NCBI GenBank assembly: GCA_020633205.1
Contig: JACKEB010000012.1
Location: 248,001-312,000 of the forward strand
Source: Polyangiaceae bacterium
GTDB lineage: Bacteria; Myxococcota_A; Polyangia; Polyangiales; Polyangiaceae
Direction: 5' to 3'
Length of the DNA stretch: 64,000 nt
The notes below the pieces were generated by a model, which saw only the letters and a program-made list of their open reading frames with translations, was not told where the DNA came from and made no database searches. A program made the translations under genes and the position numbers. Numbering within the stretch: the stretch's first letter is position 1; each line of letters starts with the position of its first letter. Of this stretch, positions 7,759-16,203 are shown one piece after another.

Positions 7759-9687
7759 ATGGAGCTACGATCTAACGAGCCCACCGGACCCATCGAGAAG
7801 CGCTGGGACAAGCACCGCTTCGACATGAAGCTGGTCAACCCCGCCAACCGGCGCAAGCACACGGTGATCGTGGTCGGGACGGGCCTCGCGGGTGGCGCTG
7901 CCGCCGCCACCCTTGGCGAGCAAGGCTACCACGTGAAGGCGTTCTGCTATCAGGACAGCCCGCGTCGCGCCCACAGCATCGCCGCACAAGGTGGCATCAA
8001 CGCCGCCAAGAACTACCAGAACGACGGCGACAGCGTGTACCGTCTGTTCTACGACACGGTGAAGGGCGGCGACTTCCGCTCTCGCGAGTCGAACGTGTAT
8101 CGCCTGGCTCAGGTCAGTGTGAACATCATCGACCAGTGCGTCGCTCAGGGCGTGCCCTTCGCGCGTGAGTACGGTGGCTTGCTGGCAAACCGCTCCTTCG
8201 GTGGCGCTCAGGTTAGCCGTACGTTCTACGCTCGTGGGCAGACGGGCCAGCAGCTCCTGCTCGGCGCCTATCAGGCGCTATCTCGACAAATCGAGGCCGG
8301 GACCGTCGAGATGCATGCCCGCACGGAAATGCTCGACGTCATCGTGATCGACGGCGTCGCCCGCGGCATCGTCACCCGCAACATGATGACGGGGAAGATC
8401 GAAGCCCACACAGCGGACGTGGTGCTCCTCGCCACTGGCGGCTATGGCAACGTCTTCTACCTGTCCACCAACGCCAAGGGCTGCAACGTCACCGCCACGT
8501 GGCGTGCCCACCGCAAGGGCGCCTTCTTCGCTAACCCCTGCTACACGCAGATCCACCCGACCTGCATCCCGGTCAGCGGCTCCTATCAGTCGAAGCTCAC
8601 GCTGATGAGCGAGAGCTTGCGAAACGACGGTCGCGTCTGGGTGCCCAAGACGAAGGAAGACTGCTCGAAGAAGCCAAGCGATATCCCGGAGAACGAGCGC
8701 GATTATTACCTCGAGCGCATCTACCCGAGCTTTGGCAACTTGGTTCCGCGCGATATCGCTTCTCGGCGCGCCAAGTTCATGTGTGACCAAGGCTTCGGCG
8801 TTGGACCGGAGGTCGACGGCGTTCGACGCGGCGTCTACTTGGACTTCCGCGACGCCATCAAGCGTCTGGGAGAAAAGGCTGTCAGCGAGCGCTACGGCAA
8901 CCTCTTCGACATGTACGAGCGCATCACCGGGGAGAGCCCCTACAAGTACCCGATGCGCATCTACCCGGCGACCCACTACACGATGGGCGGCCTTTGGGTG
9001 GACTACAACCTGATGAGCACCATCCCAGGCTTGTTCGTGGGGGGAGAGGCTAACTTCTCGGACCACGGGGCCAACCGGCTCGGGGCGTCTGCCTTGATGC
9101 AAGGCCTCGCCGATGGATACTTCGTGCTGCCGTACACCCTCGGCAACTACCTCGCGACCTCGAAGCTCTCCAAGGTGAGCGACGATCATCCCGAGGTGAC
9201 GGGGGCGGTCGAAGCGGTGAAGGAGCGCGTGAGCAAGCTCCTGAGCATCGGCGGCGCGCGCTCGCCAGATAGCTTCCACCGGGAGCTCGGCCAGATCATC
9301 TGGGACTACTGCGGGATGAGCCGCACCGCCGAAGGCCTACAGACGGCGCTCCAGAAGATCCCGGCGCTGCGCGAGGAGTTCTGGCAGAACCTGAAGGTCA
9401 CCGGTACCGGCGAGGAGCTGAACCAGACGTTGGAGAAGGCTGGCCGCGTCGCCGATTTCCTCGAGATGGGAGAGCTGATGTGCCTGGACGCGCTGACTCG
9501 CGACGAGTCCTGCGGCGGTCACTTCCGCGAGGAACACCAGACCACGGAAGGCGAGGCCAAGCGCGACGACGAGAACTTCCAGCACGCTGCGGCTTGGGAG
9601 TGGTCCGGCGAGCCAAGCAAGCCGAAGTTGAACAAAGAGGCGCTCGATTTCGAGTACGTGAAGCCCTCCCAGCGTAGCTACAAGTAA
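7759..9687 (+). CDS. sdhA: Succinate dehydrogenase flavoprotein subunit
   Basis: Catalytic flavoprotein of complex II, oxidising succinate to fumarate at the cytoplasmic face, 642 residues. It shows the FAD dinucleotide fold (VIVVGTGLAGGAAAATLGEQGY, about residues 35-55), the covalent-flavin His region RRAHSIAAQGGINAAKN, a substrate-site HPT motif in YTQIHPTCIP, and the GANRLGASALMQGLADGYF flavin-capping motif. Family length matches the longer B. subtilis/epsilonproteobacterial type, consistent with the single sdhC anchor. ATG 7759 follows GGAGACGAGTC. The open frame extends upstream across sdhC, but that part is out-of-frame shadow sequence. Confidence 0.97.
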   Translation: MELRSNEPTGPIEKRWDKHRFDMKLVNPANRRKHTVIVVGTGLAGGAAAATLGEQGYHVKAFCYQDSPRRAHSIAAQGGINAAKNYQNDGDSVYRLFYDTVKGGDFRSRESNVYRLAQVSVNIIDQCVAQGVPFAREYGGLLANRSFGGAQVSRTFYARGQTGQQLLLGAYQALSRQIEAGTVEMHARTEMLDVIVIDGVARGIVTRNMMTGKIEAHTADVVLLATGGYGNVFYLSTNAKGCNVTATWRAHRKGAFFANPCYTQIHPTCIPVSGSYQSKLTLMSESLRNDGRVWVPKTKEDCSKKPSDIPENERDYYLERIYPSFGNLVPRDIASRRAKFMCDQGFGVGPEVDGVRRGVYLDFRDAIKRLGEKAVSERYGNLFDMYERITGESPYKYPMRIYPATHYTMGGLWVDYNLMSTIPGLFVGGEANFSDHGANRLGASALMQGLADGYFVLPYTLGNYLATSKLSKVSDDHPEVTGAVEAVKERVSKLLSIGGARSPDSFHRELGQIIWDYCGMSRTAEGLQTALQKIPALREEFWQNLKVTGTGEELNQTLEKAGRVADFLEMGELMCLDALTRDESCGGHFREEHQTTEGEAKRDDENFQHAAAWEWSGEPSKPKLNKEALDFEYVKPSQRSYK

Positions 9688-9706
9688 GACGAAGGAGACC
9701 AGAGAG

Positions 9707-10489
9707 ATGGAAACGATCAACCTGAAGCTCCACGTCTGGCGCCAAAAGGGGCCGAACGATGCGGGCGGTTTCAAGGTCTACGAGGCCAAGGACATCAGCA
9801 CTCACGCCTCCTTCCTGGAGATGCTCGACGTCGTGAACGAGCGGCTCCTCGAAAAGGGGGAAGAGCCCATCGCCTTCGACCACGACTGCCGTGAGGGCAT
9901 TTGCGGGATGTGCGGCATGGTGATCAACGGCCGCCCCCACGGCCCGCAGAAGGAGACAACCACCTGCCAGCTCCACATGCGCCAGTTCAAGAACGGCGAC
10001 GAGATCTGGATTGAGCCCTGGCGCGCCAAGGCGTTCCCCGTGGTGAAGGACCTAGTGGTCAACCGCTCCGCCTTCGACCGCATCATCCAATCCGGCGGCT
10101 ACATTTCCGTGCGCACCGGTTCGGCTCGGGACGCCAACGAGATCCCCATCCGCAAAGAGGACGCAGACCTGGCGTTCGAGGCGGCCGCGTGCATCGGTTG
10201 TGGCGCGTGCGTCGCCGCGTGTCCCAACGCCTCCGCCTCGCTCTTCACCGCCGCCAAGATCGCGCACCTCGCGCTGGTCCCCCAAGGGCAGGCGGAACGC
10301 GAAGACCGCGTGCGCAAGATGGTCGCTCAGATGGACGCCGAGGGCTTCGGCCACTGCACCAACCACTATGAGTGTATGGCTGCCTGTCCCAAGAACATCG
10401 ACGTCGACTTCATTGCCAAAATGAACCGCGATTTCTTGAAGTCGATGGCTACCGCGCGGAAAGATATCGCGAGTCGAGACAAGGACTGA
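9707..10489 (+). CDS. sdhB: Succinate dehydrogenase iron-sulfur subunit
   Basis: Electron-transfer subunit of complex II, 260 residues. The N-terminal ferredoxin domain carries the [2Fe-2S] ligands in CREGICGMCGMVINGRPHG and the later TTCQLHM. The C-terminal domain has CIGCGACVAACPN and CTNHYECMAACPKNIDVDFI for the [4Fe-4S] and [3Fe-4S] clusters. ATG 9707 is preceded by GAAGGAGACC and lies 19 bp after sdhA. Last gene of the operon; a GC-rich hairpin follows at 10512. Confidence 0.97.
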   Translation: METINLKLHVWRQKGPNDAGGFKVYEAKDISTHASFLEMLDVVNERLLEKGEEPIAFDHDCREGICGMCGMVINGRPHGPQKETTTCQLHMRQFKNGDEIWIEPWRAKAFPVVKDLVVNRSAFDRIIQSGGYISVRTGSARDANEIPIRKEDADLAFEAAACIGCGACVAACPNASASLFTAAKIAHLALVPQGQAEREDRVRKMVAQMDAEGFGHCTNHYECMAACPKNIDVDFIAKMNRDFLKSMATARKDIASRDKD

Positions 10490-10511
10490 AGTCACATCTT
10501 GCGGCGGCTGG

Positions 10512-10547
10512 CGCGGGCGGTTCGAGAGAGCCGCCCGCGTGCGTTTG
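10512..10547 (+). terminator. Probable terminator of sdhCAB
   Basis: CGCGGGCGG (10512-10520) pairs with CCGCCCGCG (10531-10539), and the 10-nt loop may extend the stem with a wobble pair. It is followed by TGCGTTTG, a short U-tract. It lies 22 bp after the sdhB stop. Confidence 0.55.
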
Positions 10548-10615
10548 TGCGGCGAGCGAAGGCGCCGGCGCTGCCGGGGCAATGGTCTGGCATGTGGTTT
10601 GCTCCGTGGTGAACC

Positions 10616-11644
10616 ATGAACGAATTCATCAATACTCTGCTCGCGCCCGGGGAGGCGCGCAGCTCGCGCATCGTGAAGGCCTTGGAAATGCTGCTTGATC
10701 GGCGCTCGGGCCCTGAACTCCCGATGCCCTTCGATGCGGCTCGCCGGGTGCGAGACCTGGGGGACTTGGGGCAGGTCTGCACGTACGAGGATCTCAGCGG
10801 GGCAGGTTGTCCCATGCTGCTGGTCCATTCAGTCAACGCAGCTGCCTGTGCGAAGGAGATGCAGCCGCTCTTTGAGCGGTTCCGCGGGGAACGACCGGTG
10901 GTTGCGGTCGACCTGCCAGGTTTTGGCGCCTCGAAGCTCAGTTCGAGGCCTGAGCGCAGCACCTACCAGCGCGCGCTGAGCGAGCTCCTGGTCGAGCTCC
11001 ATGAGCGCTTCGGCAAGCCCGTTGACGTGGTGGCGTCTTCGCTCGGTGCGGAGTTCGCGGCCGTCGCCATCTCGCGTCACCAAGCCTGCGTGCGCTCATT
11101 CTGGATGCTCTCACCCACGGGCTTTGCCCGCGAGAATCAGGTGGAGAGACTCGGCGCCGAGCGCATCGCAGAGCGCCGAGAGCGCTTGGACAATCCGCTC
11201 ATCGGGCGCTCATTGTTTCGCTTGCTGCGGACACGCCCAGTGCTGCGCTACTTCCTCTCGAAGAGCACCGCGGAGCGGCCCGACCCTGAGCTCGAGCGCT
11301 ACATGGCGAAGAGCGCCGCGCAGCCCGGCGCGCACCGCGCGCCGCTGGCCTTCCTGGCTGGCGCATTGTTCGAGCCCAACGTCCGTTCCCGTTACTACGC
11401 ACGGATCGCCGTCCCGACGTGGATCTTCTATGGAGACGACCCCTACACGAGCTTCGATGACGTGCTGGCGTTCGTGGGTGCGAACAGCTCGGCCTCCGCC
11501 GAGCGGCTACCCGGCGCCAAGGGCCTAATCCAGTTCGACGCAACCGAGCACTGCATCGAGACGATGCGACGCGAGCTCTCCGAGCTGGATCGCTTCGAAG
11601 CGCGCTGTGAGATCGCGAACGACGTCCAGACTGGGTGGAACTGA
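10616..11644 (+). CDS. Alpha/beta fold hydrolase
   Basis: A 342-residue protein of the alpha/beta hydrolase superfamily. The oxyanion-region strand LLVHSVNAAACAKEM is followed by VVAVDLPGFGAS (residues ~97-108), the nucleophile elbow VVASSLGAEFAAVAIS (Ser at ~146, with A-S-S-L-G in place of G-x-S-x-G), an acid strand WIFYGDDPYTSFDD and a catalytic-type His in FDATEHCIETM. No signal peptide is seen. The substrate cannot be deduced. It is followed by a lipoprotein frame that could start at 11644, overlapping this stop by TGATG, but a later start is preferred for that gene. Confidence 0.85.
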   Translation: MNEFINTLLAPGEARSSRIVKALEMLLDRRSGPELPMPFDAARRVRDLGDLGQVCTYEDLSGAGCPMLLVHSVNAAACAKEMQPLFERFRGERPVVAVDLPGFGASKLSSRPERSTYQRALSELLVELHERFGKPVDVVASSLGAEFAAVAISRHQACVRSFWMLSPTGFARENQVERLGAERIAERRERLDNPLIGRSLFRLLRTRPVLRYFLSKSTAERPDPELERYMAKSAAQPGAHRAPLAFLAGALFEPNVRSRYYARIAVPTWIFYGDDPYTSFDDVLAFVGANSSASAERLPGAKGLIQFDATEHCIETMRRELSELDRFEARCEIANDVQTGWN

Positions 11645-11724
11645 TGCGCGGCGTGAGCCACGGTGCGGCGCGCCTCGCACTGAGGCGGGTTGCGCCGAGC
11701 CTGCTCTCGCGTGACCCTTGGCGT

Positions 11725-12078
11725 ATGGGTTGGCGTAGGTTTGCGTTTGGTGGCGCTGTAGTGCTCGCCGTGGCGTGTAGCAGTGAGAGCGGTCCGGGGC
11801 CCGAGCACGACGCAGGAGCGGACGTGACCACGGGTGGTGCGACAGCAGGGGGCACCGGTGGCACCTTGGGCGTGGGGGGCACCGGGGCGACCTCAACTGG
11901 GGGCTCCGCCAGCGGTGGCAGTGCCAACGGTGGAACGGGCGGCGACGACGGCTGCTTGCCCGAGTGTTTCGCTCCCACCCGGTGCGTGAAGCTATGCGGA
12001 GACGTCCCAGAGGACTACGGGTGTTGCCCGTGTCCCCAGGGATACGTCGACGTGTTGACTTGCCCCGACGCCGGGTGA
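11725..12078 (+). CDS. Small cysteine-rich lipoprotein
   Basis: A 117-residue predicted lipoprotein of unknown function. MGWRRFAFGGAVVLAVAC forms a short signal peptide with lipobox LAVAC; the mature part is a Gly/Thr/Ser linker (TGGATAGGTGGTLGVGGTG) and then a compact cysteine-rich C-terminus (CLPECFAPTRCVKLCGDVPE, CCPCPQG). Such linkers tether surface modules in myxobacteria. The frame is open upstream to 11635, but ATG 11725 gives a proper signal peptide. It ends 7 bp from the convergent end of the VWA gene. Function unknown; outer-membrane attachment is inferred. Confidence 0.75.
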   Translation: MGWRRFAFGGAVVLAVACSSESGPGPEHDAGADVTTGGATAGGTGGTLGVGGTGATSTGGSASGGSANGGTGGDDGCLPECFAPTRCVKLCGDVPEDYGCCPCPQGYVDVLTCPDAG

Positions 12079-12085
12079 GCTGCCC

Positions 12086-13417
12086 TCAGTGCGGCGTGCC
12101 GCTGCAGTCGAACAGCACGTTGATCTTGGCAGCGTCGTCAGCCTGGACCATGGAGCAAGCATCCGGGCACAAGAGGATGTGGTCGTCCTCGATGTAGAAA
12201 GCGTCGGACGTGCACGCGTCCGCGCCTGACACTTGGGTGTACCGCTGCTCGGCTCCACCTCCGCCTGGGGTATAGCCGACCACGATGCTGTCCAGATCGA
12301 TCGCTTCTCCCTCGGGAGCTGCTGGGATAGCGAACTCGCAAGAAACCTTCGAGGTGATGACGACTCCCTGGGCGATCGCCTGGAAGATCGCGTCGAAGGA
12401 GGCGTTCTCACAACTGGGGTAGCGCAGGGCTCCGGTCATGATGCTTAGCTGTTGATACCCGGTGCCTGGCCCTGCGGAACCATCTGTGCAGCGTGCGTCC
12501 TGAATGGGTGCCGATGGAAGCCAGGGATCGGTTTCGGGTGTGTTCCCCTTCAGGCCGATGATGCTGTAAAATTGGTAGTTTCGCTCGCCCTGGGGATCGC
12601 CAAACATCTCAGGAGAGAGGGTTCGAAGAGCCAGGTCGAACTTGTCGCCGACTGTGGTTCCGCCGGCGATGTCGTCGTGATCATCAAAGCTCTTGCCCAC
12701 CGACGACGAGCTGCAAGAGACGCCATCGTCACTGACTTCCACGAAGATCTTGAACGAATCCTGCCGCAACCACTGCTCCCAGCCGTTGGGCGCCAGATCG
12801 AATTCGTCGCCTCGACGAAACGTATCGAGGATCTTGCACAGGGAGTCGTGGCTACCGATCCCCCTGCTGTAGTGAAAGAACTTGGAGGAGTTGACGGGCT
12901 CTGTCGGGGGAGGGGTGCAGCCGCCCGCTGGAATTCCGCTCAACGGGGCCTCGATGCAGACCGACTCGGTCCAGAGCCGTCCATGTTTGGAGAGCATGAT
13001 CACCCGGTAGTCGAGATCCGAAGCCTCCATGATGTTCGCGAAGTTCACGTTGATGTTGTTCTGCACGGCCTCGATCTCGCCACCCATCGTTCCTGAATTG
13101 TCGATGACGAAGATGATGTCGATTGGCTTCTTGCGTCGTGTCGCCTCGGATGTTCGGCTCTCGCAGGCGCTGTCTTCGGTGAGCGCGCCATCGCCAGCAG
13201 CGTCCACACCGATGCCACCTCCATTCCCGCCCTCGCCAGGGTGACTTGCGTCGCTGCCGTTTGCACTGCCCCTACTCTCCGTGCCCGCGGTGCCGCTAGA
13301 GCCAGTCTGGGCGTCTTGGGGCCCTCCACTGCACGCAGCGAACACCAGTGTCGTCGCTGCCGCAGCGACGGAAACGCGGGTCAGAGTTCGGGCTCGGGGA
13401 TCGGAACGGTGGAGCAT
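12086..13417 (-). CDS. VWA-domain lipoprotein (copy 1 of tandem pair)
   Basis: A 443-residue predicted lipoprotein. A signal peptide with lipobox VFAAC (MLHRSDPRARTLTRVSVAAA start) precedes a Gly/Ser-rich linker and a von Willebrand A-like domain. The domain opens KPIDIIFVIDNSGTMGGEIE, whose DxSxT is an intact MIDAS metal site, and later has FVEVSDDGVSC. Paired cysteines suggest extracytoplasmic folding. The C-terminal third (SFDAIFQAIAQGVV through DACSMVQADDAAKINVLFDC) is shared with the next gene. ATG 13417 follows AGAGGTGAC; the frame is open another 51 codons upstream without support. A paralogue lies directly upstream (13900-15246). The ligand is unknown; adhesion or a surface role is inference. 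Confidence 0.85.
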   Translation of the reverse strand: MLHRSDPRARTLTRVSVAAAATTLVFAACSGGPQDAQTGSSGTAGTESRGSANGSDASHPGEGGNGGGIGVDAAGDGALTEDSACESRTSEATRRKKPIDIIFVIDNSGTMGGEIEAVQNNINVNFANIMEASDLDYRVIMLSKHGRLWTESVCIEAPLSGIPAGGCTPPPTEPVNSSKFFHYSRGIGSHDSLCKILDTFRRGDEFDLAPNGWEQWLRQDSFKIFVEVSDDGVSCSSSSVGKSFDDHDDIAGGTTVGDKFDLALRTLSPEMFGDPQGERNYQFYSIIGLKGNTPETDPWLPSAPIQDARCTDGSAGPGTGYQQLSIMTGALRYPSCENASFDAIFQAIAQGVVITSKVSCEFAIPAAPEGEAIDLDSIVVGYTPGGGGAEQRYTQVSGADACTSDAFYIEDDHILLCPDACSMVQADDAAKINVLFDCSGTPH

Positions 13418-13663
13418 GTCACCTCTATCGGGTTGGGGCACCCGAGCCATGGGCGAGGACTCGTGGATGCCGTGGGCACCTCCAAGCTGACATGGCGAAA
13501 GCGAAACCGCGCCCCAAAAGCCTCGCGCTGGCCGCAGCAGTGCTGAATCGCGAAGCCTTGCCAAGCTCAAGCTCCGTTCGTCTCTGCTCTGCGCGCGCGG
13601 AAGTGGCTCCTTATCTGGAATTTCTGTGCGGATTCTTCTTGAAGCAGACTGTCTTGCAACTTC

Positions 13664-13677
13664 GTGTCATGTGACAC
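13664..13677. promoter_or_regulatory. Short palindrome in the gap between the VWA genes
   Basis: GTGTCA-TG-TGACAC: two perfect 6-bp arms with a 2-nt spacer, about 250 bp upstream of the downstream VWA gene start. It has the shape of a small dimer-binding operator, but no protein can be assigned and the length is short enough to be chance. The rest of the 13418-13899 gap shows only the hairpin at 13831-13862. Confidence 0.3.
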
Positions 13678-13830
13678 CGAGGGGGGTATGACACAGAGCG
13701 CGCGGGCCGCTGGTGCGTTCGATGGCGTCCGCAGAGAGCCAGACGAAATCCAGTCCACGTCTGAGCGGAATCCAGTCGACGCTTCGCTGCCTTTGCTGCT
13801 GGGGGGCCGCCCGCCTGGCATCAAACGCAG

Positions 13831-13862
13831 AGCGACGAGCGGGTCGAAACCGGCTCGTCGCT
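13831..13862 (-). terminator. Hairpin after the second VWA gene
   Basis: AGCGACGAGC (13831-13840) pairs perfectly with GCTCGTCGCT (13853-13862) over a 12-nt loop. It lies 37 bp beyond the stop of the 13900-15246 gene. The T-tract is weak (CTGCGTTTG in the minus direction), so termination is plausible but unproven. Confidence 0.5.
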
Positions 13863-13899
13863 CATTTGCCAGTTGGCTGGCTGTTTGCCGCTCTGGGAG

Positions 13900-15246
13900 T
13901 CAGTGCGGGATGCCGCTGTTGCAACCGAAGAGGATGCCGACCTTCGCTGCGTCGTCGGCCTGGACCACGGTGCAGGTGTCCGGGCAGAGGAAGATGCGGT
14001 CGTTCTCGATGTAGAACGAGTCCGCGGCGCATGAAGCAGCGTTTGGCACCTGGCTGTAGCGCTGCTCGGCGCCTCCGCTGCCAGGGGTGTAGCTCACGAC
14101 CACGGTCTCCAGGTCGATCGTCTCGCCCTCCGGGGGCTCCGGGATGTCGAACTCACACGCGACCTTGGAGCCCGCAATGACGCCGTCGGCGATCGCGAGG
14201 AAGATCGAGTCGAACGATGCGTTCTCACAGCTTGGGTAGCGCAGTGCTTCCGTCAGGATGCTGAGCTGCTGATAGCCTGTGCCTTGCCCTGCGGAACCAG
14301 GGCTGCAGCGCGTGTCTTGAATCGGGGAGGTAGGTTGCCAGGGGTCGGTTGCAGGTGAGTTCTGCGCCAAGCCCACGATGCTATAGAAGCGGTAGTTCTT
14401 TTCCCCATCTGGGGCCCCGAACATCTCGGGGGAGAGGGTGCGCAGGGCGGTGTCGAAGGCGGTGCCAACCGTCGTGCCACCCGCCACGCTATCACCGTCG
14501 TTGAAGTTGTCGCCCGTGACAGCCGACGTGCAGTTGACACCGTCGTCGCTGATCTCGACGAACATCTTGAACGAATCCGCGCGGAGCCATTGCTCCCAGC
14601 CGCTCGGCGCCAGGTTGAACTCGTCCGCCTTGCGGAACGTGTCGAGGATCTTGCAGAGCGAATTGTGGCTCGAGATCTCTTCGCTGTAATGGAAGAACGT
14701 CGCGGTGTTCGACGGTTGCGCTGGCGGCGGCGAACAGCCGCCAGCTGGGATACCGCTCAGCGGTGCTTCGACGCAGATCGACTGACCGCTGCTGAAGCTG
14801 CCGTGGCGCGCCAACATGATCACGCGGTAGTCGATGCCTGAGTTGCCGATGATGTTGGCGAAGTTGACGTTGATGTTGTTCTGAACGGCTTCGATTTCGC
14901 CGCCCATACTGCCCGAGTTGTCGATCACGATGATGATGTCGACTGGCTTCTTGACCAACGTGGCCTCAGCCGACTGACTCTCGCAGGCGCTGTCTTCGTT
15001 GAGGGCACCGTCATTCGACGAGGCGTCGATGTTGAAGCCGGCGCCGTTGCCGCCGTTTCCAACGGCGGCGGTTCCGCCGCTGGCGCTCGCATCGTTGTCC
15101 GTGCCCGCGCTACCACCGAAGTTCACCTGGCCGCCGGCGGTGTTGCTGTCACCGCCGCCGCAGGCAGCGAACATGAGCGTGGTGGCGGCCGCGGCGACCG
15201 TAAGTGAAGTCAGCGACCGAATGCGGAGAGCGGAATGGCGAGTCAT
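13900..15246 (-). CDS. VWA-domain lipoprotein (copy 2 of tandem pair)
   Basis: A 448-residue paralogue of the 12086-13417 product with the same order of parts. They are a signal peptide with lipobox MFAAC, a Gly/Ala/Ser-rich linker, a VWA-like domain opening KPVDIIIVIDNSGSMGGEIE (intact DxSxS MIDAS), a conserved DSLCKILDTFR-like block and a C-terminal segment ending VGILFGCNSGIPH. Long stretches are identical between the copies (AVQNNINVNFANI, EAPLSGIPAGGC), so this is a tandem duplication. ATG 15246 is preceded by CGAGGTGTC. Each copy seems to be its own transcription unit, with about 480 bp between them. Role unknown. Confidence 0.85.
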   Translation of the reverse strand: MTRHSALRIRSLTSLTVAAAATTLMFAACGGGDSNTAGGQVNFGGSAGTDNDASASGGTAAVGNGGNGAGFNIDASSNDGALNEDSACESQSAEATLVKKPVDIIIVIDNSGSMGGEIEAVQNNINVNFANIIGNSGIDYRVIMLARHGSFSSGQSICVEAPLSGIPAGGCSPPPAQPSNTATFFHYSEEISSHNSLCKILDTFRKADEFNLAPSGWEQWLRADSFKMFVEISDDGVNCTSAVTGDNFNDGDSVAGGTTVGTAFDTALRTLSPEMFGAPDGEKNYRFYSIVGLAQNSPATDPWQPTSPIQDTRCSPGSAGQGTGYQQLSILTEALRYPSCENASFDSIFLAIADGVIAGSKVACEFDIPEPPEGETIDLETVVVSYTPGSGGAEQRYSQVPNAASCAADSFYIENDRIFLCPDTCTVVQADDAAKVGILFGCNSGIPH

Positions 15247-15522
15247 GACACCTCGTCGGGGATGGGGCTCGTGCTGCGGCAAGGCCGCACGCGCGCTGGG
15301 ATCAAGCTCACGTAGCCTAACATGGGCACGCGGATTGGCTCGCTCGTATCCACGGTGAAAAGCACCGCCGTTTCGTCACGCGTCTCGCGATGCGGGTTTC
15401 ACGCATTACCGGGCGGTATTCCCGTGGCTGAATGCAGAACCGAGTGCTACGCACGGGGGGCGAGCCACCCACGCGTGGGTTGGCCACCACAGTCATCCAT
15501 CGAGCGGTTGGTACAAACGCGA

Positions 15523-15553
15523 AACGCCGACAGCCAGCCTGGCTGTCGGCGTT
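15523..15553 (-). terminator. Terminator hairpin of the 15575-16039 gene
   Basis: AACGCCGACAGCCA (15523-15536) and TGGCTGTCGGCGTT (15540-15553) form a perfect 14-bp stem with a 3-nt loop. It starts 22 bp after the minus-strand stop, and the 3' arm ends in GTTT with further T-rich bases (CGCGTTTG). The remaining gap back to 15247 shows no gene. Confidence 0.65.
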
Positions 15554-15574
15554 CGACGCGAAGTTCGAATCGAA

Positions 15575-16039
15575 TCAGGTCGCGGCGACGGGCAGGATGG
15601 GAGCCCACTCGAGGCGCTCGAGGAGCGAGTCCTCGACGATCAGGCCGCGGTCGCTGAAGTAGAGCGCGTTGGCCTCCTCTGAGTCACGTCGCTCGCCGAC
15701 GAAGATGATTCCCTGGCCCTTGCTGTTGTAGCCCAGCTGGACGATCGCGTTCTTGAGCCAGCGACCACCACCGTCGAGCTCGATGGATTCGGGTAGGGTG
15801 TAGAAGCCTTCAGGCGGAAGCGCCTTAAGCGTCTTCGCCCAAGTTGGGGACCGCAGCGGCGTGGTGGGCTCGCCCCAGAACCAGCGGTTGTTGTCATTGC
15901 GACCCGGTTTCACGATGAACTTCATGCCACCGTTTTCGGGTTGCCCCAGGTAGACCAGGACCCCCGCAGGGAACTCCTCTTCGTGTCCCGGGTAAGCCTG
16001 AGTGGTGCGATAAAGTCCGGGATCCGGCAGATCAAGCAT
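15575..16039 (-). CDS. Conserved hypothetical protein
   Basis: A 154-residue soluble protein that I do not recognise. It has no signal peptide or membrane segment. Visible features are an opening MLDLPDPGLYRTTQAYPG, a hydrophobic strand-rich middle (AGVLVYLGQPENGGMKFIVK), several Trp/Pro-rich turns (RWFWGEPTTPLRSPTWAK), and GYNSKGQGIIFVGERRDSEE towards the end. It reads as a mostly beta protein with sensible amino-acid use, and it has its own terminator, so it is likely a real gene. Monocistronic, divergent from the CAP-domain lipoprotein. Confidence 0.7.
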   Translation of the reverse strand: MLDLPDPGLYRTTQAYPGHEEEFPAGVLVYLGQPENGGMKFIVKPGRNDNNRWFWGEPTTPLRSPTWAKTLKALPPEGFYTLPESIELDGGGRWLKNAIVQLGYNSKGQGIIFVGERRDSEEANALYFSDRGLIVEDSLLERLEWAPILPVAAT

Positions 16040-16203
16040 GCGTCAGCGTCTTTCTGGCTAGTCCGCCACAGCCGGGCGGGGTTTATGGGGCAAATCTGGG
16101 CGCGGAATGTAACTCAGATGCGTTGGCGCACAAGGTCGGAGGTCTGAACCGAGCGGTTTGTCGTCGAAGCTTGGCCTCTCCGTTGCTAGTTCTAAGGGAC
16201 TAC

